32,145 bases of DNA from SOKP01 sp035530895 (GTDB lineage Archaea; Asgardarchaeota; Lokiarchaeia; Sigyniarchaeales; SOKP01): the NCBI GenBank assembly GCA_035530895.1, contig DATKTW010000033.1, positions 1 to 32,145 on the forward strand, given 5' to 3'. Below the pieces are notes generated by a model. That model did no database searches, was not told where the DNA came from, and saw only the letters and a program-made list of their open reading frames with translations. How positions within the stretch are numbered: the stretch's first letter is position 1; each line of letters begins with the position of its first letter. Positions 8,560 to 16,355 of the stretch are shown piece by piece. A program made the position numbers and the translations under genes.

Positions 8560-9363
8560 TTAGAATTCATCCATATCGTCGTCGTTGTCAAATTCAGCTT
8601 CTTCAACCCGAGGAGCTAAAAAGTAGTTTAATTCGCCGCCCTCTAAAAGGTTGAATATCATTTTAAGTGGGTGATCCGTCTTTAATGAAATCTCCAACTT
8701 TTCGGTGATTGAAGCGATTTTTAAAATTGCCTTTAGAAACGTTAGACTATATGCACCTGTACTTGTTTCCTTAATATCGCTCTCTATTAGATCATCAACG
8801 CTTAAGTCGTATTCCATCTCTCCAATTTGTCCCGTAGAACTAAAGACTAATCCTTCGTTAGCAACTGCCTTCATGTTCAGGATTTCAGAATATATTTCCG
8901 CGTCCTTAATTGCCTCTACTAGAAAGTCAGTATCGATCACCCAATTTGAAGGATATTCAATTTTTAATAGATTATCCATTGGAATTTCTTCTCTGTCCAG
9001 ATCGATCAAAGCCAAACTAAATGTCCGTTTACGAGTGTTTCCTTCTCTTTGCATTGTGATTTTGATTTTTTGCTCCGTTTCTTTAAAGTCAATTTCAATA
9101 TTATCGTTCGTGGCACTTCTTTTGAGTATTTTATCCAAATCGTCCAAGTTTAAACCGATCTTTGATTCTTTACTACACTTGTAATCGTCAAAATTCTCTT
9201 TTTTAATCGACAATTTTAACAAACAAATTCGACTAGGGTCCATTGCAGTAATGACAAATTCTTTAGGAGATACTTTGAATTCTGTCTCATCGATGATACT
9301 TGAAAGAGTTTCGACTATACCCTTTAATATCCTACTATTATCCAGCTTAAGTGTAAAGCTCAT
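8560..9363 (-). CDS. pcn: DNA polymerase sliding clamp PCNA
   Basis: A full-length (267 residues) sliding clamp, the trimeric ring that tethers DNA polymerases and repair enzymes. It has the family start (F-T-L-K-L-D-N-S-R-I-L-K-G-I-V-E-T-L), the M-D-P-S-R-I segment, the acidic interdomain region and the family end L-A-P-R-V-E-E. After that comes an unusually acidic tail of D/E/F/N/M residues, F-D-N-D-D-D-M-D-E-F. It heads a minus-strand replication group and is divergent from a small OB-fold gene, with a shared 160-base AT-rich promoter region. Confidence 0.97.
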   Translation of the reverse strand: MSFTLKLDNSRILKGIVETLSSIIDETEFKVSPKEFVITAMDPSRICLLKLSIKKENFDDYKCSKESKIGLNLDDLDKILKRSATNDNIEIDFKETEQKIKITMQREGNTRKRTFSLALIDLDREEIPMDNLLKIEYPSNWVIDTDFLVEAIKDAEIYSEILNMKAVANEGLVFSSTGQIGEMEYDLSVDDLIESDIKETSTGAYSLTFLKAILKIASITEKLEISLKTDHPLKMIFNLLEGGELNYFLAPRVEEAEFDNDDDMDEF

Positions 9364-9506
9364 TATTTATCAGCACTTTAATTGATTACTAATTTATATT
9401 AATATAGTGTTATTGGCAATATTTATAAAATTCAGTATTATAGGTTTAATAAAACCTATTTGCAATTTTTGAATTAATTATTTATAGTCACCTTAAATTT
9501 TTTAAA

Positions 9507-9515
9507 CTATATAAA
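9507..9515 (+). promoter_or_regulatory. Candidate TATA box for the OB-fold gene
   Basis: The element ctatataaa is centred about 25 bases upstream of the ATG at 9535. With the usual archaeal TATA-to-start distance this would give a leaderless transcript beginning at or next to that ATG, and so argues for the inner of two possible starts (9523 or 9535). In such AT-rich DNA the match could be chance. Confidence 0.5.
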
Positions 9516-9534
9516 TAAAAAAATGCTTATAATT

Positions 9535-9858
9535 ATGTCTCGTGAACCCGCAGTCCAGAGAATTATTCAAGAAATAAAAAGTTCCGACAGTCGTGTCCAA
9601 ATAACCGGTTTCATCAAGGACATCGTTGATAATGACTATATAATTCTCAAAGATCAATCTGATGATATAAAAATTGACATTAGAAAAGTTGATTTTACTT
9701 TTTTAAAAGATGATTTAATCAATGTTATTGGCGAATTAAACATCAATATGGAAGGCGAAAAGGAGATAGAAGCAGAAATTATACAGGATAAAAAAAATCT
9801 GAACTTTGATTATTACTTGAAGTTGTACGAGATTAAAAAAGAGCTGAAGTTAGTTTAG
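9535..9858 (+). CDS. Small single-OB-fold nucleic-acid-binding protein (RPA-like)
   Basis: A 107-residue protein (111 if started at the ATG at 9523). The pattern is that of one OB fold: strand V-Q-I-T-G-F-I-K-D-I, then D-Y-I-I-L-K-D, an I-K-I-D-I-R-K strand, the L-I-N-V-I-G-E-L strand, then E-I-E-A-E-I-I-Q-D and a C-terminal helix (Y-Y-L-K-L-Y-E-I-K-K-E-L). OB strands followed by a terminal helix recall the small RPA subunits of archaea and eukaryotes (RPA2/RPA3-like). The position, divergent from PCNA and followed by TFS, supports a role at DNA, but the exact identity is inference. No zinc motif and no second OB fold is present. Confidence 0.65.
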   Translation: MSREPAVQRIIQEIKSSDSRVQITGFIKDIVDNDYIILKDQSDDIKIDIRKVDFTFLKDDLINVIGELNINMEGEKEIEAEIIQDKKNLNFDYYLKLYEIKKELKLV

Positions 9859-10039
9859 AGGCAAAAACAAACTTAGTATCTTAAACTTATTATAATTTTA
9901 ATCCCTTAACTTAATCTGATTTAGTAGATTATGTTATTTCTTGAAATGTTGAAAAGTATATTAAATATAACGAAAAAATTTATTAGATACGCTTATTTTT
10001 CACTTTTAAGGAAAAATACTATATTCTAAAGTTTTAAAA

Positions 10040-10378
10040 ATGGTTGAATTTTGTCCAGAATGCTCAAATCTTTTACGGAGACAAATTATTAACGGAAACA
10101 AAACATTAGTCTGTAAATGCGGTTTTCAAAAGGAAATATCCCTAAATGCACAAAAAATTAAAAAAGAAGCTAGATTGAAAAAAGAGGCTTTAGACAATAA
10201 TTTAATCATAGTTTCTCAAGAAGATAAAATTTCCGTTCACCCGATCGTAAAAAAATATTGTCCTAAATGCACCAACAAAGAGGCTGAAGCTTGGCAAGAA
10301 CAAACTCGGAGTGCTGACGAACCAAGTACTTCTTTTTTTAGGTGTGTAGACTGTAAACATACTTGGAGAGAATATTAA
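10040..10378 (+). CDS. Transcription elongation factor S (TFS, TFIIS/RPB9-like)
   Basis: A 112-residue archaeal TFS, which rescues backtracked RNA polymerase by stimulating transcript cleavage. It has an N-terminal zinc ribbon (C5, C8, C25, C27), a charged linker, and a C-terminal zinc ribbon (C74, C77, C102, C105). The catalytic loop Q-T-R-S-A-D-E-P-S-T holds Asp93 and Glu94, which reach the polymerase active site in the family, so the protein should be cleavage-competent. Length is typical. Location near the PCNA gene is common in archaea. Confidence 0.95.
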   Translation: MVEFCPECSNLLRRQIINGNKTLVCKCGFQKEISLNAQKIKKEARLKKEALDNNLIIVSQEDKISVHPIVKKYCPKCTNKEAEAWQEQTRSADEPSTSFFRCVDCKHTWREY

Positions 10379-10567
10379 AAATAATTTTTTTTTAAATTAA
10401 CTGTAAATTTATTTGATTAATTTTGAAATTTGATATAATCTACTGTTATATATTTAAAAATAATTAAGATCTATTAAAATTTAAACCAATTTAAGTATAT
10501 GACAAATATGGTGAAATCTAAATGAGAAAAAATACAGAAAAAAAAATGATCTTAAAACTATTTTTTT

Positions 10568-10574
10568 GGAGTGA
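10568..10574 (+). promoter_or_regulatory. Ribosome binding site of the nitroreductase gene
   Basis: GGAGTGA, a partial anti-Shine-Dalgarno match, ends six bases before the ATG at 10581. It is clearer than the upstream regions of most genes here and fixes the start just before the first ferredoxin motif. Confidence 0.6.
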
Positions 10575-10580
10575 ATAAAA

Positions 10581-11384
10581 ATGCCTATAATTGGTATTGA
10601 TTATGACAAATGTAGTAGCTGTGGTAATTGTATAGCAACTTGCCCTCGACGATTATTTAAAGATGAAGAAGGAGACAAAGTTAATTATGAAGATCCCCAT
10701 TCAATGTGCATCCGATGTGGTCATTGTATTGCAAGATGTCCGGAAGATGCTGTTCTTTTTGAAGAAATGGGAGAGTCTATTGAATTTGAAGGGATAAATA
10801 ATCCTGAAGAGATAATTGCTTTTGAAGAGATATATAAATTCTTTCAAGCACACCGTTCGATTAGACGATATAAAAAACAGAAAGTTCCAAACGAGGCATT
10901 ACAAAAAGTTTTTAATGCGATGCAATGTGCTCCAACGGGTCGGAATATAAGATCGGAATCGTTTGCAGTTATCTCTGACAAAGAACAATTGAAAGAGTTA
11001 TCAGACGCAATTCAAGAAACTTTAACTAATGATAAGGCATGGGGATGGTTATATGGTGAAAGACTGGCAAACCTTGCTAAAGAATTTGAAACTCCTGTCT
11101 ACTTTGATGCACCACATCTAATTATTGTTTATTCTCAGTTATCTACAACAATAGGAATTCAAAATATTGCTAATATAATCACTTATGGTCGATTAGGAGC
11201 CCATTCGCTAGGTTTAGGTACTTGTTGGAACGGTTGGACTCAAGTAGGTATCGAATTAAATCCAAAAATAATGAAACTAGCTCGTATTAGAGCTAAACAA
11301 TTTGGAGCATTTACGATTGGATATCCGGATTATACTCTTTATCGTACTCCACCTCGCCCCTTAAAGCATGTAAAGGGTTTATAA
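10581..11384 (+). CDS. Nitroreductase-family flavoprotein with N-terminal 2[4Fe-4S] ferredoxin domain
   Basis: A 267-residue redox protein. Residues 1-60 hold two 4Fe-4S motifs, C11-x2-C14-x2-C17-x3-C21 and C43-x2-C46-x2-C49-x3-C53. The remainder (about 85-267) is an FMN-binding nitroreductase domain with the family R-S-I-R-R-Y start, A-P-T-G-R-N near residue 117, and a G-A-H-S-L-G-L-G-T-C-W-N-G near residue 210. Electrons probably pass from ferredoxin-type clusters to FMN. This ferredoxin-nitroreductase fusion is widespread in anaerobic archaea and bacteria; the natural substrate is generally unknown. It appears to be a single-gene unit preceded by its own leader region, in which an 18-codon ATG frame (10522-10578) ends two bases before the start. 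Confidence 0.92.
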   Translation: MPIIGIDYDKCSSCGNCIATCPRRLFKDEEGDKVNYEDPHSMCIRCGHCIARCPEDAVLFEEMGESIEFEGINNPEEIIAFEEIYKFFQAHRSIRRYKKQKVPNEALQKVFNAMQCAPTGRNIRSESFAVISDKEQLKELSDAIQETLTNDKAWGWLYGERLANLAKEFETPVYFDAPHLIIVYSQLSTTIGIQNIANIITYGRLGAHSLGLGTCWNGWTQVGIELNPKIMKLARIRAKQFGAFTIGYPDYTLYRTPPRPLKHVKGL

Positions 11385-11398
11385 TCATTTTTTTTATT

Positions 11399-11562
11399 TT
11401 ATTGTGTCTCTCTTGATATTTCCTTTATTCTAAGTTTACGCATTGCCTCCAATCCCTGCCTAAGCTTTGTCTTTTCTAGTTTTGCTTCTTGCTTTTTCTT
11501 TAATTTCTCTTGTTTTTTTTAAGTTTTTCTTGTTTCTTTTCTTGTTTGGGGTTAAGAATCAT
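11399..11562 (-). pseudogene. Small Lys/Gln-rich coiled-coil protein, frame broken at a poly-A tract
   Basis: From the ATG at 11560-11562 the frame reads M-I-L-N-P-K-Q-E-K-K-Q-E-K-L-K-K and then stops early. If the run of eight A (minus strand, + positions 11513-11520) had nine, the frame would continue without a stop to the TAA at 11399-11401. That gives a 54-residue, very basic helical protein ending R-Q-G-L-E-A-M-R-K-L-R-I-K-E-I-S. The continuing frame keeps the same K-Q-E-K-L-K-K-K heptad-like repeat across the break, so the two halves clearly belong together. It could be a sequence error, a real frameshift or slippage. It is the next gene downstream of S27e on the same strand. No family recognised. 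Confidence 0.55.
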
Positions 11563-11674
11563 TTTATTTCACTAAAAATTTGGATTTTCTTTAAGAATAT
11601 ATCATAGAGTTATATATAAAAAGTTTTTAGTAAAGACACTAATAAGGTCATATTTTTTAGGTATAAACTAATTT

Positions 11675-11722
11675 TCGTGAAAGAGTGGTTTCACGATCTG
11701 AAATATCCCTAGAAATTTAGGG
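11675..11722 (-). terminator. Tandem hairpins 3' of S27e, possible terminator or 3' UTR element
   Basis: Two inverted repeats lie just past the S27e stop. One is an 8-bp perfect stem (11675-11682 with 11689-11696, six-base loop). The other is a 5-bp G/C-containing stem (11707-11711 with 11718-11722, six-base loop). They stand out in this AT-rich region. No strong U-tract follows in the minus direction, so termination is only one possibility; a small structured RNA is another. Confidence 0.4.
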
Positions 11723-11734
11723 CGTAGCTATTTT

Positions 11735-11951
11735 TTAAGAAAGAACTTCTAAAATTTTGGTTAAAATTCGCGCTTTACCTCCAGTAGATTGAAGCAGAGT
11801 CTTTCCACAGACTAAACATTCTACATCCGTAGCGGAACAACCGAAAATTATCTGCTGGTTTCCACAATTTAAGCATTTAACTCTTAAAAACCTACTTTGG
11901 GGTTGGGGGATTAATTCGATATTTTTTTTTTTTTTTGGTATAATAATACAC
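11735..11951 (-). CDS. rps27e: Ribosomal protein S27e, start obscured by a 15-A tract
   Basis: The frame ending at the TAA 11735-11737 is an unmistakable S27e: P-Q-S-R-F-L-R-V-K-C-L-N-C-G, then the zinc ribbon second half V-E-C-L-V-C-G-K-T-L and T-G-G-K-A-R-I-L-T-K-I-L-E-V-L. The two C-x2-C pairs bind zinc. Going upstream, this frame reaches the L44e stop without any ATG, GTG or TTG; only ATT/ATA codons are available. A GTG at 11949-11951, preceded by AAAG, lies in another frame. It would be joined to S27e if the A15 tract (11922-11936) had 14 or 17 A. A one-base homopolymer error, transcript slippage or a non-standard start are the options. S27e is essential, so it is presumably expressed. 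L44e-S27e is the usual archaeal pairing. Confidence 0.9.
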
Positions 11952-11953
11952 CT

Positions 11954-12235
11954 TTAAACTTCTTGAAGTTCGAATTTTTTAACTCTATATGATTTAGCAT
12001 ACTGTTTTTTATTACACTCTGAGCATTCTAATATGGGTAATGATCGTTTATTTACTTTGGCGTTCTTGTGAAAGATTTCCTTTGGAAAAGACCCGTAACC
12101 CCTTTTTTTTCTTTCTAATCTTCTTCTTCCGTGATTGAGCATTCGTTCTTTTCCTTTCTTATAAAGTGAAACACTGTGCTGAGTATGAGATCTGCATTTT
12201 GGGCAATAACGATTTATTGTGCGAGGATATTTCAT
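11954..12235 (-). CDS. rpl44e: Ribosomal protein L44e
   Basis: A complete 93-residue L44e (eukaryotic L36a/L42) of the large ribosomal subunit near the E site. It starts M-K-Y-P-R-T-I-N-R-Y-C-P-K-C and has the zinc-binding C11-x2-C14 and, near the end, C-S-E-C. The basic middle R-R-R-L-E-R-K-K-R-G-Y-G is typical. It is directly followed by S27e, whose frame continues in phase after the L44e stop. In most archaea aIF2-alpha and Nop10 come next, but here they are on the other strand about 7 kb away. Confidence 0.96.
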   Translation of the reverse strand: MKYPRTINRYCPKCRSHTQHSVSLYKKGKERMLNHGRRRLERKKRGYGSFPKEIFHKNAKVNKRSLPILECSECNKKQYAKSYRVKKFELQEV

Positions 12236-12392
12236 TTTTCAAACAACTTCAATTTAGAGTTTAAATTAATAAGTTATTTATAAATTTTAAATTTTATTAG
12301 TTCTTCTTTATTCTTAATTGGAATAGCAAAATTTAATAAAAAATAATTTAAATGGTATTTACATAATTTTATTAAAACTTTCATTTAGAATT

Positions 12393-13316
12393 ATGTCTTT
12401 TAAAGAGAAATTTAGAGAAGGTATCATATCCGCTAAAGACTTTTCGCGAGAGGATATAGATTATATCTTAAAAAAAGCTAAGGGGATGATACAGAACAAA
12501 AAGAACTCAGAGATCCTAAAGGGTAAGATTTTAGCTACTCTATTTTTTGAACCATCCACTCGAACCCGTTTGAGTTTTGAATCTGCGATGTATCGCTTAG
12601 GTGGAAGTGTTATAGGGTTTCATTCTAGTGATGTTTCATCTATAAAAAAAGGAGAAACGATTGCTGACACAATTCGTACTGTAGAAAACTACAGCGACGG
12701 TATCGTAATGAGACATAATTTAGAGGGAGCTGCCAGGTTGGCAGCAAAATTCGCAAAAATACCTGTCATAAATGCAGGTTCGGGAAGTGGCGAACATCCA
12801 ACTCAAGCACTGTTAGATTTATTAACAATTACTGAAGAGGGCCATAATTTAGACGATTTAAATATCGGAATAATGGGGGATCTGAAATATGGAAGGACGG
12901 TACATTCATTGTCCATAATGCTTTCAAATTACGACGCAAATATCTATTTTATTAGCCCTAAAGACTTGATGTTGCGTAAAAGAGACAAGGACTTCTTACA
13001 ACAACGAGAAGTAAAATATAAAGAAATAGAAAAATATAGAGATATATTAAGTATTTTAGATGTTCTCTATGTCACGAGAATTCAGAAAGAAAGGTTTGCT
13101 GATATCGAAGAATATGAAAGAGTTAAAGATTTCTATGTATTCACGAAATGGGACTTGGAGGATACAAAAAACGATTTCAAAATTATGCATCCTTTACCAA
13201 GGATTATAGAAATTTCACCTGAAATCGATGGTTCTCCTAAATCGATTTATTTCAAACAAGCATATTATGGAATACCTATGAGAAAGGCAATCTTAGAGGA
13301 GTTATTATCGGACTAA
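12393..13316 (+). CDS. pyrB: Aspartate carbamoyltransferase catalytic subunit
   Basis: The catalytic chain (307 residues) for the committed step of pyrimidine synthesis: carbamoyl phosphate plus aspartate gives carbamoyl-aspartate. Carbamoyl-phosphate binding residues are in F-E-P-S-T-R-T-R-L-S-F (S-T-R-T-R at 55-59), the mobile S-S-I-K-K-G-E loop (82-88) and H-P-T-Q (135-138). The aspartate side has G-D-L-K-Y-G-R-T-V-H-S (162-172) and a late H-P-L-P-R. Length is typical. No regulatory chain gene (pyrI) is adjacent; it may lie elsewhere. It ends 7 bases from the stop of the convergent ATP-cone/NrdD-like gene. Confidence 0.97.
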   Translation: MSFKEKFREGIISAKDFSREDIDYILKKAKGMIQNKKNSEILKGKILATLFFEPSTRTRLSFESAMYRLGGSVIGFHSSDVSSIKKGETIADTIRTVENYSDGIVMRHNLEGAARLAAKFAKIPVINAGSGSGEHPTQALLDLLTITEEGHNLDDLNIGIMGDLKYGRTVHSLSIMLSNYDANIYFISPKDLMLRKRDKDFLQQREVKYKEIEKYRDILSILDVLYVTRIQKERFADIEEYERVKDFYVFTKWDLEDTKNDFKIMHPLPRIIEISPEIDGSPKSIYFKQAYYGIPMRKAILEELLSD

Positions 13317-13323
13317 TCTTACA

Positions 13324-15321
13324 TCATTCTATTTTTAATTGAAACATGTTTACTTTTGAAGAAGATAATTGTGCCATTAATTCTTCTATGGGCTTGTTAT
13401 TTACATTACATGTAAAAACACTACCTCCATCAACAATACCTTCAAAATTTTTATATATCTGAACTTTTTTTTTTAATGATAATTTTGAATCCCTTCGTAT
13501 CATATTTATACAATATTTATTAGTGCCATTACCCACATCATCAATACTTCTACACCAATGTTTAGAGAGATAATCACCATTATGAGGTTGAGTAAGGATA
13601 TAGTTTTCGTTGTGGTCTTGATTAATTTCGTTAATTATATCTTTCATAAAAATTAATAAATTATAAGCAAACGATTCGCTGTTTTCTATCCTATCGATCT
13701 CCATACCGCAATGAGTTTTAATGGCTTCATTTAATCCGAAAAAGCTAACCGATTTTAATGAGTTATCTATCCAACTAAGGGTATCTGGTTTAATGAAATC
13801 AGATATAATTCTATTCCATTGCTTTGAAGTAGATAACTTTCTATTTATTAAATCTTTTTTATGAGCAAAAAGTTCAAATACGGAACTAAGCTTATCTTGA
13901 ACATTTTCAAAAAAAAGAGAATCATTCTGTTTAGAATTATCAGCAATTTTATGTAAATTTATTAAAATTTTATCTAAAACAACATTACTTTTGAGTTCTC
14001 CTTTAGTATTATTCTTATTCACATTTATTAAAGTAGAATTGAGCAAGTTTAGGTTATTATTTAAAGAGAATATTATATCGTTAGAATGAGGTGAGTTTAT
14101 GGTTTCCCTTAAGAATTCATATTCAGACTTATTTTTAAGCAGTAAAGAGTAATCAAATACGATCAGAGGACAAGTATATCCATCATTTTGATCAATCTGG
14201 TTAAATAATCTACCCAAAAAGTAAGAGATAGATGGGATTTGCAAATTCAAGGAGTCAGAATTATCAAATGGGCCTGAAGAAGAGATTTCTAAAGAGAGAT
14301 GAGGTTTTTGGTCGTAAATTCTATTTGAATGATTTATAATCTCTGAATTAAGGAAATTAATAAGTGCTTTTGAATTCTCGGTGGAACTAATGCAATTGAA
14401 TAAAAAGTCTGAAAAATTACCAAGCAGAATATCTTCAGACACATAAGGCTTTATCTTGCCCAGCACATCAAAAAAATTTGAACATAGTTTAATCAATTCA
14501 ATTGACTTGTCTAATTTATTAATGTCTACTAATTTCCGTTTTGAAAGATAAGAAACGATTGAATTTGAGTCAATATAGAAGCCCAATGGTCTTAGACTCC
14601 AGTAATTTAAGTTTAGTAAAACTAATTCTCCAGACAAATACATATCCGCTAAATTCTTTGGAAGCAAGTTTAGCAATAAAAATTGCTCTGACACTTCTGA
14701 TCCGAGTTTAGAAAGAAGCTGTTCGGGATTAATTCTGTTGTTATCAAAGTATCTAGAAACCTCATAAGGAGGAGTACCTAATCGAGTCAACCTATGTCTT
14801 ATCTCTTCTTGACCATTTTCCAATAGAACACCGTTTATATATTCCCTCATTAAAGGAGCTGTTAAATATTCTATATTCGTTTTAGATAAGCGTTCTTCCA
14901 CTTCTTTTGAAATCTGCTTTGCTAAATGCGTATCCACTTGACCTTCCTTAATTAGATAATTTTCGATTTTACTCGAATCAAATGGTTCTTTTGAATATTT
15001 AGAGGTTCTTATCATTATTGTTTTGTTTTTATCATTTAGAATTTTTTCAATAGAGACAATATTCTTGAGAATCTGCCTCCCCAAGGCACTCAAAACATAT
15101 CCATCTTCGGTGGTATCCATTAAGTCGCTGTTTCTCAGCGCTTTTAAGTGAAATGAAAAATTGACGGAATTTGGATTACTTCCTAAAACTTCTTTTTGAA
15201 GTATAGAATAGGGTAAAGGATTACTACTAAGACTTAATTTCTTTAAAATATCAATTCTTATCTTTTGACCTAATGTTTTAAGCTGCTTTTCTAAAACATC
15301 GTGATTTTTGTCGGAATTCAA
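13324..15321 (-). CDS. Winged-helix/ATP-cone/NrdD-like fusion lacking radical-enzyme residues
   Basis: 665 residues in three parts. About 10-95 is an ArsR-type winged helix (K-T-L-G-Q-K-I-R-I-D-I-L-K-K-L start, then H-L-K-A-L recognition region and a wing). About 100-192 is an ATP-cone (M-I-R-T-S-K...F-D-S-S-K-I-E-N-Y-L, ending R-H-R-L-T-R-L-G-T-P-P-Y-E-V), the nucleotide-sensing module of ribonucleotide reductases and NrdR. From about 200 to the end it follows anaerobic reductase NrdD: L-P-K-N-L-A-D-M-Y-L-S-G-E, L-N-Y-W-S-L-R-P-L, and late V-D-G-G-S-V-F. It stops there, so the zinc cysteines and the glycyl-radical Gly of true NrdD are absent. No Cys is found after R-P-L, where NrdD has R-P-x-C, nor in the mid-domain stretch where the thiyl-radical Cys is expected. 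I infer a nucleotide-responsive regulator, not an enzyme. Biochemical role unproven. Confidence 0.85.
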   Translation of the reverse strand: MNSDKNHDVLEKQLKTLGQKIRIDILKKLSLSSNPLPYSILQKEVLGSNPNSVNFSFHLKALRNSDLMDTTEDGYVLSALGRQILKNIVSIEKILNDKNKTIMIRTSKYSKEPFDSSKIENYLIKEGQVDTHLAKQISKEVEERLSKTNIEYLTAPLMREYINGVLLENGQEEIRHRLTRLGTPPYEVSRYFDNNRINPEQLLSKLGSEVSEQFLLLNLLPKNLADMYLSGELVLLNLNYWSLRPLGFYIDSNSIVSYLSKRKLVDINKLDKSIELIKLCSNFFDVLGKIKPYVSEDILLGNFSDFLFNCISSTENSKALINFLNSEIINHSNRIYDQKPHLSLEISSSGPFDNSDSLNLQIPSISYFLGRLFNQIDQNDGYTCPLIVFDYSLLLKNKSEYEFLRETINSPHSNDIIFSLNNNLNLLNSTLINVNKNNTKGELKSNVVLDKILINLHKIADNSKQNDSLFFENVQDKLSSVFELFAHKKDLINRKLSTSKQWNRIISDFIKPDTLSWIDNSLKSVSFFGLNEAIKTHCGMEIDRIENSESFAYNLLIFMKDIINEINQDHNENYILTQPHNGDYLSKHWCRSIDDVGNGTNKYCINMIRRDSKLSLKKKVQIYKNFEGIVDGGSVFTCNVNNKPIEELMAQLSSSKVNMFQLKIE

Positions 15322-15728
15322 TTTAAGTTTAACTCGTCATAAATAACATTAATTCTGCTTAACTAAATAATATACTTAAGAGATATATAATAATTAGGAA
15401 TTTTATTAACCCAAAGTAAGATTTGATATTATGTGGGTGATATCGCATGATTTACTTCTTAGTTTTTTAAAGTTCTTTTTTAATATCCTAAGTTAAAGCG
15501 TATTCAATTAAATTAATTTTCTTTCAAAGATTGGAGTCCAACTTTAATATATTGTTACATTAGCTTAAAATAATTAAATCTAATGCTTTATTACATGAAT
15601 TACCGATTATCTAAAATGAGATGGATTAAATTGGTGATCTAGTCTAGTCAGTTTAATAACTAAAATAGTATAAGTAAACAAGAAAATTTATAGCGAGATT
15701 TGAATTAGGTTTCTAAATTAGATTTTTC
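15322..15728. other. Intergenic region upstream of the ATP-cone/NrdD-like gene
   Basis: About 400 bases of AT-rich DNA without a coding frame. A TATA-like run (tatata, minus strand, near 15380-15386) lies about 60 bases upstream of the start of the fusion gene and could be its promoter. The rest lies downstream of S7. No repeat, RNA gene or clear terminator was found. Confidence 0.4.
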
Positions 15729-16346
15729 TTAACGAGCAGAAACCGCTATTCTTTCAATTTCATCCTTTCTTTTTATCGCTTTAGATTCTTGAGAGTCTTG
15801 AGAGGCTAATGCTAACTCCTTAGAGATATTTTCAGCAAAAACTCTTTCGCTTGAGTGAGAATTTGAGCCAATTGCTTGGACTATATACTTAATCGCTAAA
15901 TCTACTCGACGTTGTGGCGATATATCTACAGCAGATGCGTAACTGATTCCGCCCATCGCGATACGTGTGGTTTCTTCTCTAGGTGCCGTGTTACATATTG
16001 CGTCAATTAACACTTGAATTGGGTTGATACCTGTGTTTAACTCCAATAAAGTAAACGCATTTTCTAGGTTTCTTAAGAGTTTACTTTTTTTGCCAGAACT
16101 ATATGAACTTTTATGTCCTTTAATTTTACTACCTATAAAACCGGGTGCTAATAATCTGTTTACAAAACGCTCAATAATAGATATTTTAGAAGTTTTCCAA
16201 AAGCGTTTATGCTCATGTCTTCCTGCAGTATGAGGAATTATAACTGGTCTCAGATTGATATAGCTTTCCAAAGTCCAATCTTTAATTTCAATGTTATCAA
16301 ATGACCACTTGTTAAAGAGTTTAATATCTTTTTTCGCTTTGCTCAT
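15729..16346 (-). CDS. rps7: Ribosomal protein S7 (uS7)
   Basis: A 205-residue archaeal-length S7, the primary assembly protein of the small subunit head. The C-terminal two thirds match the family: P-I-Q-V-L-I-D-A-I-C-N-T-A-P-R-E-E, G-G-I-S-Y-A-S-A-V-D-I-S-P-Q-R-R-V-D-L-A and the R-K-D-E-I-E-R-I-A-V-S-A-R end. It lies 9 bases after S12 on the same strand. In most archaea EF-2 follows; here the cluster ends and a 380-base gap precedes an unrelated gene. Confidence 0.97.
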   Translation of the reverse strand: MSKAKKDIKLFNKWSFDNIEIKDWTLESYINLRPVIIPHTAGRHEHKRFWKTSKISIIERFVNRLLAPGFIGSKIKGHKSSYSSGKKSKLLRNLENAFTLLELNTGINPIQVLIDAICNTAPREETTRIAMGGISYASAVDISPQRRVDLAIKYIVQAIGSNSHSSERVFAENISKELALASQDSQESKAIKRKDEIERIAVSAR

Positions 16347-16355
16347 AATTTAAAC

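Noticed and set aside
8705..9184. 159-codon plus-strand frame
   Set aside because: It is the antisense shadow of PCNA, whose family match is certain.
10522..10578. 18-codon ATG frame ending two bases before the nitroreductase start (possible leader peptide)
   Set aside because: It contains no codon run or attenuator-like structure, and poly-A rich DNA gives such short frames by chance.
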